Source: Aquincola sp.
GTDB lineage: Bacteria > Pseudomonadota > Gammaproteobacteria > Burkholderiales > Burkholderiaceae_C
DNA: 7,745 nucleotides
Reading direction: 5' to 3'
Assembly (NCBI GenBank): GCA_029884035.1
Contig: JAOUIM010000158.1
Location: 1 to 7,745, forward strand
In this document: positions 1 through 5,863 of the stretch, piece after piece
Numbering within the stretch: the stretch's first letter is position 1
Layout: the number at the start of each line of letters is the position of its first letter
Program-made: the position numbers and the translations under genes
Notes under the pieces: model-generated
What the model was told of the DNA's origin: nothing
Seen by the model: the letters and a program-made list of their open reading frames with translations, nothing else
Databases searched by the model: none

Positions 1-1218
1 CATGTCGAGCGGCTCGTCCCAGACCACCAGCTCGTAGGTGCCCGCCGGCACGTTCGGAATACTGAAGGTGCTGTCCCTATTGCAGGCCACCGCGTAGAGC
101 GCGCGGCCCGCGTTGGCCTCGTTCAGACCGACCCAGCAGTTGTCGACCGGTGCACCCTTGAAGAACGTGTACACCGGCGGGCGCGAATTGTGGGTGTTGA
201 CGATGCGGCCGGTGACGGCGTAACCGCTTGCGGCCGGCACGATGGCGCTGCCGTCCGCGTTGCGCGCAATGCTGCCCGACCGCGTAAAGCCGATGAAGAC
301 ATGGTGGCCGGGCGGGCCGAATTCCTGGAAGAAGCTCGGCTCGTTGTTCTTGACCCAGGCGTCGATGCCCTTGGTGCCTTCGATCGTCGAGGTCTGGTGC
401 CAGTCGGTACCGTTCGGCGGCGCGACCAGGATCGTGTACTTGGCGGGGAAGAGGTTCTTGATCAGGGCCACGCCGTTGGCGTCGGTCTTGATGATTCCGG
501 AGCCTTTGTTCAGGACGGTTCCGTTCGCGTCGGAGTAGGTCGTACCGAGCGGGTTTGCGAAGGCATCCTGGGTGACCTCGCCACCCGACATGCCGTAGGT
601 GCCACCGGCCTCGATCAGGCGGACCTGGAAGCCAGCCAGTCCGGTTTCCTGTGGCAGATCGGGCGCGCCGTTGATCGGGCTGTTGTCGTTGAACACGAAC
701 ACCGAGATCTGCGCGGTGGGCAACGGGTACTGGTTCAGGTAGACGGTGGCCGTGGCGCCACCGTTGCTGAACACGACCGGCGCGCCACCCATCTGGTAGC
801 CCTGGGCCGCGACGGATACGTAGTAGCGCTTGGCGGGAATGAGATCCGGAAGTTCCTGGTTGAGCAGCCGCGCGTAGTCGGGATCCTGCGCACGTGCCGT
901 GTTCTGGACGTCGGTCAGCGCATCGCCCACGCGCCCAGCCGCCACGACCGGCATGTAGCTGGTGTGGAAGCTGAACGAGTAGTTGGTGGTGTCGGCCGGC
1001 CGGCCGGGAATGGAGGCCTTGGTGGCGTCCTCTTCCACCGTCCAGCGGTAGCTGGGCACGGGCGCGGTCGTCCCGTCCGCAGCGACACCGACGACGTTGA
1101 TCGTCAACGTCGCGGCGTGCGCGGTGAGGCTCACCATCAGCCACAGCACCAGCACCGTCAACAGTGCGGTCGACAGCCTGACGATCTCGAATCGCTTGGC
1201 GGTGGTCTGGCTCTTCAT
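1..1218 (-). CDS. Secreted CNA-B/SdrD-B-like repeat-domain protein (3' end outside window)
   Basis: This frame stays open from an ATG at 1218 to the left edge, giving 406 residues with no stop, so the C-terminus is missing. Residues 1-35 look like a signal peptide: a basic N-region with K2, K8, R9 and R14, a hydrophobic core LLTVLVLWLMV, and cleavage after AHA. The exported part resembles consecutive beta-sandwich modules. Residues 37-165 include YYVSVAAQGY. Residues 168-267 include TDANGVALIKNLFPAKYTI, the typical end of a CNA-B/SdrD-B or carboxypeptidase-regulatory-like fold. Residues 333-406 include FSIPNVPAGTYELVVWDEP, the same signature again. Such modules act as structural stalks or surface and matrix proteins; no catalytic motif is visible. 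GGGAG lies 7 bases before the ATG. An in-frame ATG at 1275, also preceded by GGGAG (5 bases), would add 19 residues; I prefer the shorter form because its signal peptide has normal length. The exact function is unknown. Confidence 0.87.
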   Translation of the reverse strand, partial: MKSQTTAKRFEIVRLSTALLTVLVLWLMVSLTAHAATLTINVVGVAADGTTAPVPSYRWTVEEDATKASIPGRPADTTNYSFSFHTSYMPVVAAGRVGDALTDVQNTARAQDPDYARLLNQELPDLIPAKRYYVSVAAQGYQMGGAPVVFSNGGATATVYLNQYPLPTAQISVFVFNDNSPINGAPDLPQETGLAGFQVRLIEAGGTYGMSGGEVTQDAFANPLGTTYSDANGTVLNKGSGIIKTDANGVALIKNLFPAKYTILVAPPNGTDWHQTSTIEGTKGIDAWVKNNEPSFFQEFGPPGHHVFIGFTRSGSIARNADGSAIVPAASGYAVTGRIVNTHNSRPPVYTFFKGAPVDNCWVGLNEANAGRALYAVACNRDSTFSIPNVPAGTYELVVWDEPLDM

Positions 1219-1403
1219 AGTGACGCTCCCAAGATGCTTGGCAAAATCTGCCCTCGCGCTCGAACCCTGACTCATGACATCTCCCTCACCGTGCCGGCGC
1301 CTGTTGGCGGCGCTCGGTTTAATGTGAGTTCATGGGGCAGGAAGTTATTCGGAGCGTCGTCCGGCGTCTTTGGGGATGCGCCCCCCATGAAAAAGAGGGT
1401 GCC

Positions 1404-1432
1404 CCCCCATTCGCAACCCTGCGGGATGGGGG
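1404..1432. promoter_or_regulatory. Long imperfect inverted repeat with C5/G5 arms
   Basis: The arms CCCCCAT (1404-1410) and ATGGGGG (1426-1432) are perfectly complementary. Inside them CGCA (1412-1415) pairs with TGCG (1420-1423) around the loop ACCC, with a small internal loop of T1411 against G1424-G1425. That makes 11 base pairs in total. It lies about 190 bases upstream of the repeat-protein start. It could be an operator for a dimeric regulator or a structured leader; there is no T-run to suggest an intrinsic terminator on either strand. Confidence 0.5.
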
Positions 1433-1485
1433 TAGTCGGCCATTTCTTAAATCGCGCTGAAGTCCCGGGCCTGCGGGCCGTTTTG

Positions 1486-1527
1486 CATCCCCCTGTTCGC
1501 GGGGATGGTCCCCACGCCCGAGTGGGG
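1486..1527. other. Two tandem hairpins
   Basis: CATCCCC (1486-1492) pairs with GGGGATG (1501-1507) around an 8-base loop. CCCCAC (1510-1515) pairs with GTGGGG (1522-1527) around a 6-base loop. They follow each other with a two-base gap. The GGGGA of the first (1501-1505) can alternatively pair with TCCCC at 1509-1513, so the two structures could switch. They lie 60-100 bases beyond the kinase stop on its coding strand and may belong to its 3' untranslated region. No U-tract follows. Confidence 0.45.
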
Positions 1528-1549
1528 TCTGCGAGGCACACTGGCGCAT

Positions 1550-1573
1550 CGAACGGCGCGAAGCCGTTCGCGC
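1550..1573. terminator. Overlapping alternative hairpins just past the kinase gene
   Basis: CGAACGGC (1550-1557) pairs with GCCGTTCG (1563-1570) around the loop GCGAA. Alternatively GCGCGAA (1556-1562) pairs with TTCGCGC (1567-1573) around the loop GCCG. The two are mutually exclusive. They start 16 bases after the kinase stop codon on the minus strand, where a terminator or 3'-end stabilising hairpin would lie. No run of U follows, so a classical intrinsic terminator is doubtful. Confidence 0.35.
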
Positions 1574-1588
1574 GGCGCGGCTGCCGCT

Positions 1589-3001
1589 TTATGCCGGGGT
1601 AGTTGGCACGCCGCGCGCCGCAGCGTCCTCAGACGCATCGCGCGCAAAGATCACCAGCACGCGCAGGCCGCCGAGCGGCGAGTCGAGCAGGCGGATCTGC
1701 GCACGGTGCAGCTCGACGACCGACAGCACGATCGACAGGCCCAGGCCCACACCCTGCGCGCGCGTCTGGCCCAGGCGCTCGAAGCGCTCGAACGCGCGCT
1801 CTCGATGGGCCGGCGCGATGCCCGGCCCGGCGTCGTCGACGGTGAGCTCGATGGCGTCGGCCCGCGCCGCGAGCTTCACCTCCACCCTGCCCCCTGCGGG
1901 GCTGTGGGCGATGGCGTTGGCGAGCAGGTTGCGCAGCAGCACCGACAGCGCGAAGCGGTGCGCCGGCAGCGTGTCGGCAGGCGCCTGCACGTCGACCGTG
2001 ACGCGCTTGGCCTCGGCGCGGGGCGCCAGGTCGGTCATGACGTCGCTACAGACGTCGACAAACCGCACGCGCTCGATGGCCACCGTGCCTTCGGCGGGCA
2101 GCGCCTCGATGCGCGCCAGGTCGAGCAGCTGGTCGAGCAGGTACGACGCGCGGTCGACGCCCACCCGCACCAGGGACAGTGCCTCCTGCCGCTCGTGCTC
2201 GTCGCGCGCGGTGCTGGCCAGTTGCGACTGCGCGCGCAGCCCGGCCAGCGGCGTGCGCATCTCGTGCGCGGCCACCGAGGTGAAGCGCCGCTCGGTGGAC
2301 AGCGCGTGGCCGACGCGGCCGAACAGGGTGTCGATCGACTGCAGGATCGGCAGCAGTTCGGTGGGCGGATCGGCCACCCGGATCGGCGCGAGGTTGAGCG
2401 GGTTGCGATGGCGCAGCTGGTCGGCCATGGCCTCGATCGACCGGAACGAGCGCCGCATGAGCAGCCACGACAGGCCGAACACCAGCGTGAACGGCAGCAG
2501 CAGGAAGCTGGCGTAGTAGGCGGTGACCGAGCCGATGCCGCGCCACTGTTCGTCGATGTTCTCGGCCACCTGGATGACGATCTCGCGGTTCTTCGACGGC
2601 AGCGCGAAGACGCGGTATTCCTCGCCCTTGACCTTGGCGGTGGAAAAGCCCAGGCGCTGCAGGTCAACCAGCGGCGCGTCGGCAGGAGCCTCGTGGCTGC
2701 GCATCAGCAGCTCACCGTCGGACGACCAGACCTGGTAGCGGTACAGCAGCGAGGCCGACGGCCGCGTCTTCAGGTGCGTGACGTTGGCCGCGCCGGCAAA
2801 GCCGCCCGCGGCGATGTCTTCCTCGACGAACGACAGCACGGTGGCGCCGAGCTGCTCCAGGCTGGCGTCGAGCATCTGCTCGTTCTCGATCGTGGCCGTC
2901 CAGTACATCGCCACGCCGCCGAACGCGATCGAGGCGACCATGGCGCAGCCGGCAATGACTGTCAGGCGCCGTCGCAACGACCAGGCGGAGATGCGAGCCA
3001 T
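1589..3001 (-). CDS. Membrane sensor histidine kinase (QseC/PmrB-like)
   Basis: This 470-residue kinase autophosphorylates on a histidine and passes the phosphate to a response regulator. The layout is typical: a first membrane segment at residues 13-33, a periplasmic sensor region at about 35-157, a second membrane segment at about 160-182, a short HAMP-like linker, then the kinase core. The H-box is AAHEMRTPLAGLRAQ with phospho-acceptor H246. The N-box is LRNLLANAIAHSP (N358, N362). G1 is DDAGPGIAP (388-397), the F-box is FERF (404-407) and G2 is GVGLGLS (417-423), so all catalytic motifs are intact. The start is decided by an in-frame TAG 9 bases upstream of the ATG; the ribosome site is weak. 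Its likely partner is the OmpR-type regulator at 4991-5677, same strand, with the divergent porin operon between them. The periplasmic region shows no recognisable ligand fold, so the signal cannot be read from sequence. QseC-like is a family resemblance, not a claim of ligand. Confidence 0.96.
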   Translation of the reverse strand: MARISAWSLRRRLTVIAGCAMVASIAFGGVAMYWTATIENEQMLDASLEQLGATVLSFVEEDIAAGGFAGAANVTHLKTRPSASLLYRYQVWSSDGELLMRSHEAPADAPLVDLQRLGFSTAKVKGEEYRVFALPSKNREIVIQVAENIDEQWRGIGSVTAYYASFLLLPFTLVFGLSWLLMRRSFRSIEAMADQLRHRNPLNLAPIRVADPPTELLPILQSIDTLFGRVGHALSTERRFTSVAAHEMRTPLAGLRAQSQLASTARDEHERQEALSLVRVGVDRASYLLDQLLDLARIEALPAEGTVAIERVRFVDVCSDVMTDLAPRAEAKRVTVDVQAPADTLPAHRFALSVLLRNLLANAIAHSPAGGRVEVKLAARADAIELTVDDAGPGIAPAHRERAFERFERLGQTRAQGVGLGLSIVLSVVELHRAQIRLLDSPLGGLRVLVIFARDASEDAAARGVPTTPA

Positions 3002-3027
3002 GGCGGGAGCCTACTTCAACTGGCCTG

Positions 3028-3053
3028 GGCGCCCGCGCGATGTGGCGGGCGCC
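3028..3053. promoter_or_regulatory. Perfect 9-bp inverted repeat upstream of the kinase
   Basis: GGCGCCCGC (3028-3036) and GCGGGCGCC (3045-3053) are exact reverse complements separated by 8 bases. The element is centred about 39 bases upstream of the kinase ATG, inside the 198-base divergent gap shared with the porin operon. In kinase mRNA it would form a strong GC hairpin just before the start. As DNA it could be an operator. Which of these applies cannot be decided from sequence. Confidence 0.45.
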
Positions 3054-3199
3054 TGCGGCATTCGTGAACACCGGCACGGCACCCTGTCGGCGCACGCGCC
3101 ACAACCCCCGATTCGGGCCCCGTGGAGCCCCTGGGCCCTCGATACACTGATTGCGGTTGGCTGGCGCCCGCGGGCCGGCCCGATGTCGAGAGGCCCCCT

Positions 3200-4555
3200 A
3201 TGCACAGCACACCCCGGTTCACGAGAAGCGTCGGCCGCTCGGCGGTCGGCGCGGCCGTGCTCTTGCTCTGCTCGGCCGCATGGGCCGACGAGCAGGCCGA
3301 TCGCATCAAGGCGCTCGAGCAGCAGTTGCAGACGAGCCTGCAGCTGATCGAGAAGCTGTCAGCCCGCGTCAGCGAGCTCGAGCGCGCGAACAAGGGCACG
3401 GCACCGGCGGCGCCGAGTGCAGTGGCGGCCGGTGCGGAGCAGGCTCGCAGCGCCGCACGCGCGCCGGAAAGCGCCGATCACGCGGCCGCCGCGATGCACA
3501 TGCGCGAGCACCAATCGGGCACCCCCGTGCACGGCTTCGCCGATGTCGGCGCCGTGTGGTCGTCGGGCGACGACCCGGACCGGCGCAACGGCTTCACGGT
3601 CGGCACGCTCGACCTGTACCTGACGCCGCAGTTCGGCGACCGCGTCAAGGCGCTGATGGAGATCGCGTTCGAGTTCGAGGAGAGTGGCACCGGGGCGGCC
3701 GACATGGAGCGCATGCAGCTGGGCTACACCGTGAACGACGCGCTCACGGTGTGGCTGGGCCGCTTCCACACGCCGTTCGGCTTGTGGAACACGCTGTTCC
3801 ACCATGGCGCCAACCTGCAGACGTCGATCTTCCGGCCGCGCTTCGTCGCGTTCGAAGACCAGGGCGGCGTCCTGCCGGTGCACGCGGTGGGCGCGTGGGC
3901 CACCGGCAAGGTCCGCCTGGGCGAGCAGCGCATCACGTACGACGCGTACGTGGCCAACGGCTCGGCGATCCGCGAGCGCCGGCTCGACCCGAACTCGTTC
4001 ACCGACAACGACGGCAACAAGATGCTCGGTTTCAACCTGGGCTACCAACCCAGTGGCCGCATCGAGGGCCTGACGGTCGGCGTGCACGGGTTCGCCTCGA
4101 AGGTCAAGGCGTACACGCCCTCCGGCGCAATGTTGAGCAGCACCCGGCTGCGTGCAGCCGGCGCGTACTTCAGCTACGAAACCGATGACTGGGAGAGCAT
4201 CGGCGAGTACTACCGGTTCGGCAACAGCGACGAGGCCACCGGCGTGCGACATGACAGCTCGTTGTGGTTCGCGCAGGTGGGGCGCAACGTCGGCTCGCTC
4301 ACGCCGTTCGTGCGCTTCGAGCGCGCATCGCTCGATGCCGCCGACAACTATTTCCGCACCCAGCGCAATGGACGCTCGTACCGGCGTACCGCGATCGGCG
4401 CGAGCTATGCGCTCGATCCGATGTCGTCGATCAAGTTCGAGCTGAGCAGCACGCGCGAATCGCCCGTGCTGCTGATCGACGAGATCGGGGCGCTCGTGCC
4501 GTTCGCCGGTGGCAGCTACCGCCGCGCGGCATTGCAGTACTCGATTGCGTTCTGA
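3200..4555 (+). CDS. Outer-membrane porin, OprO/OprP-like with N-terminal coiled coil
   Basis: The product is 451 residues. Residues 1-29 form a signal peptide (basic start, core AVGAAVLLLCSAAW, cleavage after AWA). Residues 31-66 form a predicted coiled coil (RIKALEQQLQ through ELERA), followed by an Ala-rich linker to about 105. From H111 on, alternating aromatic strands form a beta-barrel that ends in YSIAF, the C-terminal phenylalanine needed for outer-membrane assembly. The stretch LGRFHTPFGLWNTLFHHGA (186-204) followed by RPRFVAFEDQGG (212-223) matches, from memory, a proteobacterial porin family often paired with small PstS-like proteins. N-terminal coiled coils also occur in DcaP-type trimeric porins. 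The start at 3200 is preferred over an upstream ATG at 3122 because GAGAGG lies 6 bases before it and the signal peptide begins there. It is co-transcribed with the next gene, 4 bases downstream. Substrate is uncertain; phosphate or another anion is only a family-based guess. Confidence 0.92.
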   Translation: MHSTPRFTRSVGRSAVGAAVLLLCSAAWADEQADRIKALEQQLQTSLQLIEKLSARVSELERANKGTAPAAPSAVAAGAEQARSAARAPESADHAAAAMHMREHQSGTPVHGFADVGAVWSSGDDPDRRNGFTVGTLDLYLTPQFGDRVKALMEIAFEFEESGTGAADMERMQLGYTVNDALTVWLGRFHTPFGLWNTLFHHGANLQTSIFRPRFVAFEDQGGVLPVHAVGAWATGKVRLGEQRITYDAYVANGSAIRERRLDPNSFTDNDGNKMLGFNLGYQPSGRIEGLTVGVHGFASKVKAYTPSGAMLSSTRLRAAGAYFSYETDDWESIGEYYRFGNSDEATGVRHDSSLWFAQVGRNVGSLTPFVRFERASLDAADNYFRTQRNGRSYRRTAIGASYALDPMSSIKFELSSTRESPVLLIDEIGALVPFAGGSYRRAALQYSIAF

Positions 4556-4559
4556 GGCG

Positions 4560-4955
4560 ATGCGGATCCAGGGTCTGGCCACGGTACTGATCGCAGCAGC
4601 CACGCTGCTGCTGGCCGACGCGCGCGCGGACGTCGTGATCGCGAACCCGACGGTCGAGCTGAATGCCGACCAGGTGCGCGACCTGTACCTCGGAGAGATG
4701 CAGTTCGCCGGCAAGCTCAAGCTCGTTCCGCTGGACAACCGCGAGCGCCTGCACGACTTCCTCGAGCGGGTGCTGCAGTCCGACGAACGCAAGTACACGG
4801 CGCGCTGGACGAGGAAGACGTTTCGCGAAGGCATTGCGGCACCGGCCGTCAAGGACAGCGACGCCGAGGTGGCCGCGTTCGTGCGAAGGACGCCCGGTGC
4901 GGTGGGCTACGTGCGCGAGGCGACGCCCGGCGTCAAGGTGCTGCAGAAGTATTGA
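4560..4955 (+). CDS. Short PstS-like periplasmic substrate-binding-domain protein
   Basis: The product is 131 residues with a signal peptide at 1-23 (MRIQG, core LATVLIAAATLLLA, cleavage after ARA), so the mature protein is about 108 residues. The motifs QVRDLYLGEMQFAGKLKLVPLD (from residue 38, with D41, Y43, L44 and G45), then WTRKTFREG (83-91) and FVRRTPGAVGYV (107-118), are characteristic of small proteins annotated as phosphate ABC transporter substrate-binding proteins (PBP-like-2 type). Full PstS is about 340 residues, so this corresponds to one lobe. No ABC permease or ATPase genes lie nearby, which makes a sensing or scaffold role at least as likely as transport. The ATG follows the porin stop by 4 bases and its GAGG overlaps that stop codon, so translation is probably coupled. 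A longer reading from 4509 would bury the signal peptide. Family confident; ligand unknown. Confidence 0.86.
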   Translation: MRIQGLATVLIAAATLLLADARADVVIANPTVELNADQVRDLYLGEMQFAGKLKLVPLDNRERLHDFLERVLQSDERKYTARWTRKTFREGIAAPAVKDSDAEVAAFVRRTPGAVGYVREATPGVKVLQKY

Positions 4956-4981
4956 CGGCGGCGCGTTTGGGCCCGCCGCCG
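4956..4981. terminator. Hairpin between convergent genes
   Basis: CGGCGGCG (4956-4963) pairs perfectly with CGCCGCCG (4974-4981) around a 10-base loop. It begins immediately after the stop codon of the PstS-like gene and ends 9 bases before the regulator stop codon on the other strand. Its position suits a shared, bidirectional transcription stop. It lacks a T-run on either side, so it may act with Rho or only protect 3' ends. Confidence 0.5.
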
Positions 4982-4990
4982 GCGCCGCGA

Positions 4991-5677
4991 TCAGGCGTCG
5001 AAGACGGCCGGCGAGCCGAGCTGGTAGCCCACGCCGCGTTCGGTGTGGATCAAGCCGGAGCAGAACTTGCGGCGCAGGAAGTGGATGTAGACCTCCACCG
5101 TGTTGCTGCCGATCTCCTCGCCCCAGCCGTACAGGGTGTCTTCGAGCTGCGAGCGCGACAGCACCTTGTGCCGGTTGCGCAGGAAGGTTTCGAGCAGCCA
5201 GAATTCCTTGCGGGTGAGCCGCACCTCGGCGCCATGCCACAGCGCCACGTGGCGCGACGGCAGCAGCCGCAGCGCGCCGTGTTCGAGTTCGGTGTCCGAC
5301 GGGCGGGATTCCGCGGCGCGCCGGGCGACCGCGCGCAAACGGGCGCCCACCTCGTCGAGATCGACCGGCTTGACCATGTAGTCGTCGGCGCCGATGTCGA
5401 GCAGGCTGACGCGGTCATGGATCGCACCGCGCGCCGTCATGACGACGATGGACACCCCGGGGTGGCGCTGCCGGATCGACTTGAGGAGGATCTCGCCGCT
5501 CGTGTCGGGCAGCCCCAGGTCGAGCAGCACGCCGTCGTACTTGTGGGTGCCCACGGCCACGGTGGCGTCGGCGCCCGTGCGCGCCCAGTCGACCGCATAG
5601 CCCGAGCGCATCAGTCCCTTGTGGACGGCTGCGCCGAGCAGATCATCATCCTCAACCACCAAAAGTCGCATGGTCAT
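4991..5677 (-). CDS. OmpR/PhoB-family response regulator (QseB/PmrA-like)
   Basis: The 228-residue product has a receiver domain (about 3-118) and a winged-helix DNA-binding domain (about 130-220). Receiver residues are intact: acidic E9, D10 and D11, phospho-acceptor D53 in LLDLGLPD, T81 in VVMTARG, and K103 in MVKPVD. The output domain shows LTRKEFWLLETFLRN, LSRSQLEDTLYGW and NTVEVYIHFLRRKF, followed by HTERGVGYQL, the standard OmpR-type recognition helix and wing. It should bind DNA as a phosphorylated dimer and is the probable partner of the kinase at 1589-3001, on the same strand but separated by the porin operon. The start could be 5677 or the ATG at 5671 (MRLLVVEDD, the usual beginning of this family). 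No Shine-Dalgarno sequence precedes either one. Confidence 0.96.
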   Translation of the reverse strand: MTMRLLVVEDDDLLGAAVHKGLMRSGYAVDWARTGADATVAVGTHKYDGVLLDLGLPDTSGEILLKSIRQRHPGVSIVVMTARGAIHDRVSLLDIGADDYMVKPVDLDEVGARLRAVARRAAESRPSDTELEHGALRLLPSRHVALWHGAEVRLTRKEFWLLETFLRNRHKVLSRSQLEDTLYGWGEEIGSNTVEVYIHFLRRKFCSGLIHTERGVGYQLGSPAVFDA

Positions 5678-5713
5678 AGAGTAGTGGATTAACGCGTGCT
5701 AGCAATCGCCTGT

Positions 5714-5728
5714 ACCCCTGCTTGAGGG
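5714..5728. repeat. Copy 1 of the 15-bp repeat ACCCCTGCTYGRGGG
   Basis: This site differs from a second copy at 5786-5800 at only two positions, both transitions that preserve the C-tract/G-tract inverted-repeat character. It lies about 40 bases upstream of the regulator start. CCCT (5716-5719) pairs with AGGG (5725-5728) around a 5-base loop; ACCC (5714-5717) can alternatively pair with GGGT (5726-5729). It may be half of a regulatory site controlling the regulator and/or the small orphan gene. Confidence 0.45.
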
Positions 5729-5779
5729 TGTGAATTTCCCTGATTTCGCGGCTTTGTCGGGTCAATCGGGGGGGCGGCG

Positions 5780-5805
5780 GCGGCCACCCCTGCTCGGGGG
5801 GCCGC
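5780..5805. promoter_or_regulatory. Strong GC hairpin containing copy 2 of the 15-bp repeat
   Basis: GCGGCC (5780-5785) pairs with GGCCGC (5800-5805). After one unpaired A, CCCC (5787-5790) pairs with GGGG (5796-5799) around the loop TGCTC, giving 10 base pairs. The second repeat copy occupies 5786-5800. It sits between divergent genes, about 60 bases upstream of the small plus-strand gene and 100 bases upstream of the regulator. An AT-rich stretch, GAATTAATGAGCGATTAAG, follows on the plus side. An operator or leader structure is more likely than a terminator, since both neighbouring genes start rather than end here. Confidence 0.45.
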
Positions 5806-5863
5806 GAATTAATGAGCGATTAAGCGACAGCCGTAAGACTGGGTGTCCATTCGTACACCGGTC

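Larger units (their letters stand above)
1219..1588. other. Non-coding interval rich in C/G-tract inverted repeats
   Basis: This gap of about 370 bases lies between the kinase stop codon and the start of the secreted repeat protein, both on the minus strand. It would therefore hold the kinase 3' end and the promoter and leader of the repeat-protein gene. Open frames crossing it are low-quality and full of G/C homopolymer codons, so I see no credible gene. It holds at least four perfect or near-perfect hairpins (1404-1432, 1486-1507, 1510-1527, 1550-1573). It also has two direct copies of ATGGGGGG on the minus strand, at 1388-1381 and 1410-1403, 22 bases apart. Short AT-rich patches near 1325-1350 and 1440-1455 could carry promoter elements, but no good -35/-10 pair stands out. 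Confidence 0.6.

Noticed and set aside
1272..1541. An 89-residue minus-strand frame whose stop overlaps the alternative ATG at 1275 (ATGA)
   Set aside because: The overlap looks like translational coupling, but the frame crosses the C/G-tract hairpins, has poor composition and no recognisable features, so chance is the better explanation.
190..1602. A 470-residue plus-strand open frame antisense to the secreted repeat protein
   Set aside because: It runs opposite a gene with signal peptide, ribosome site and recognisable domains, continues through the hairpin-rich gap, and its product is Arg/Gly/Val-rich with no family features; typical antisense artefact of GC-rich DNA.
1505..3067. A 520-residue plus-strand frame
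   Set aside because: It is antisense to the intact histidine kinase; its product is His/Arg/Gln-rich with no domain.
3115..3138. Paired GGGCCC sites as a porin-gene operator
   Set aside because: Each GGGCCC is its own palindrome and common in GC-rich DNA; the pairing across a 12-base gap adds little evidence.
3122..3199. A 26-residue N-terminal extension of the porin
   Set aside because: It would place hydrophilic residues before the signal peptide and lacks a ribosome site, whereas the ATG at 3200 has GAGAGG at good spacing.
3359..4852. A 497-residue minus-strand frame
   Set aside because: It lies antisense across both the porin and the PstS-like genes, which have signal peptides and family motifs; a shadow frame.
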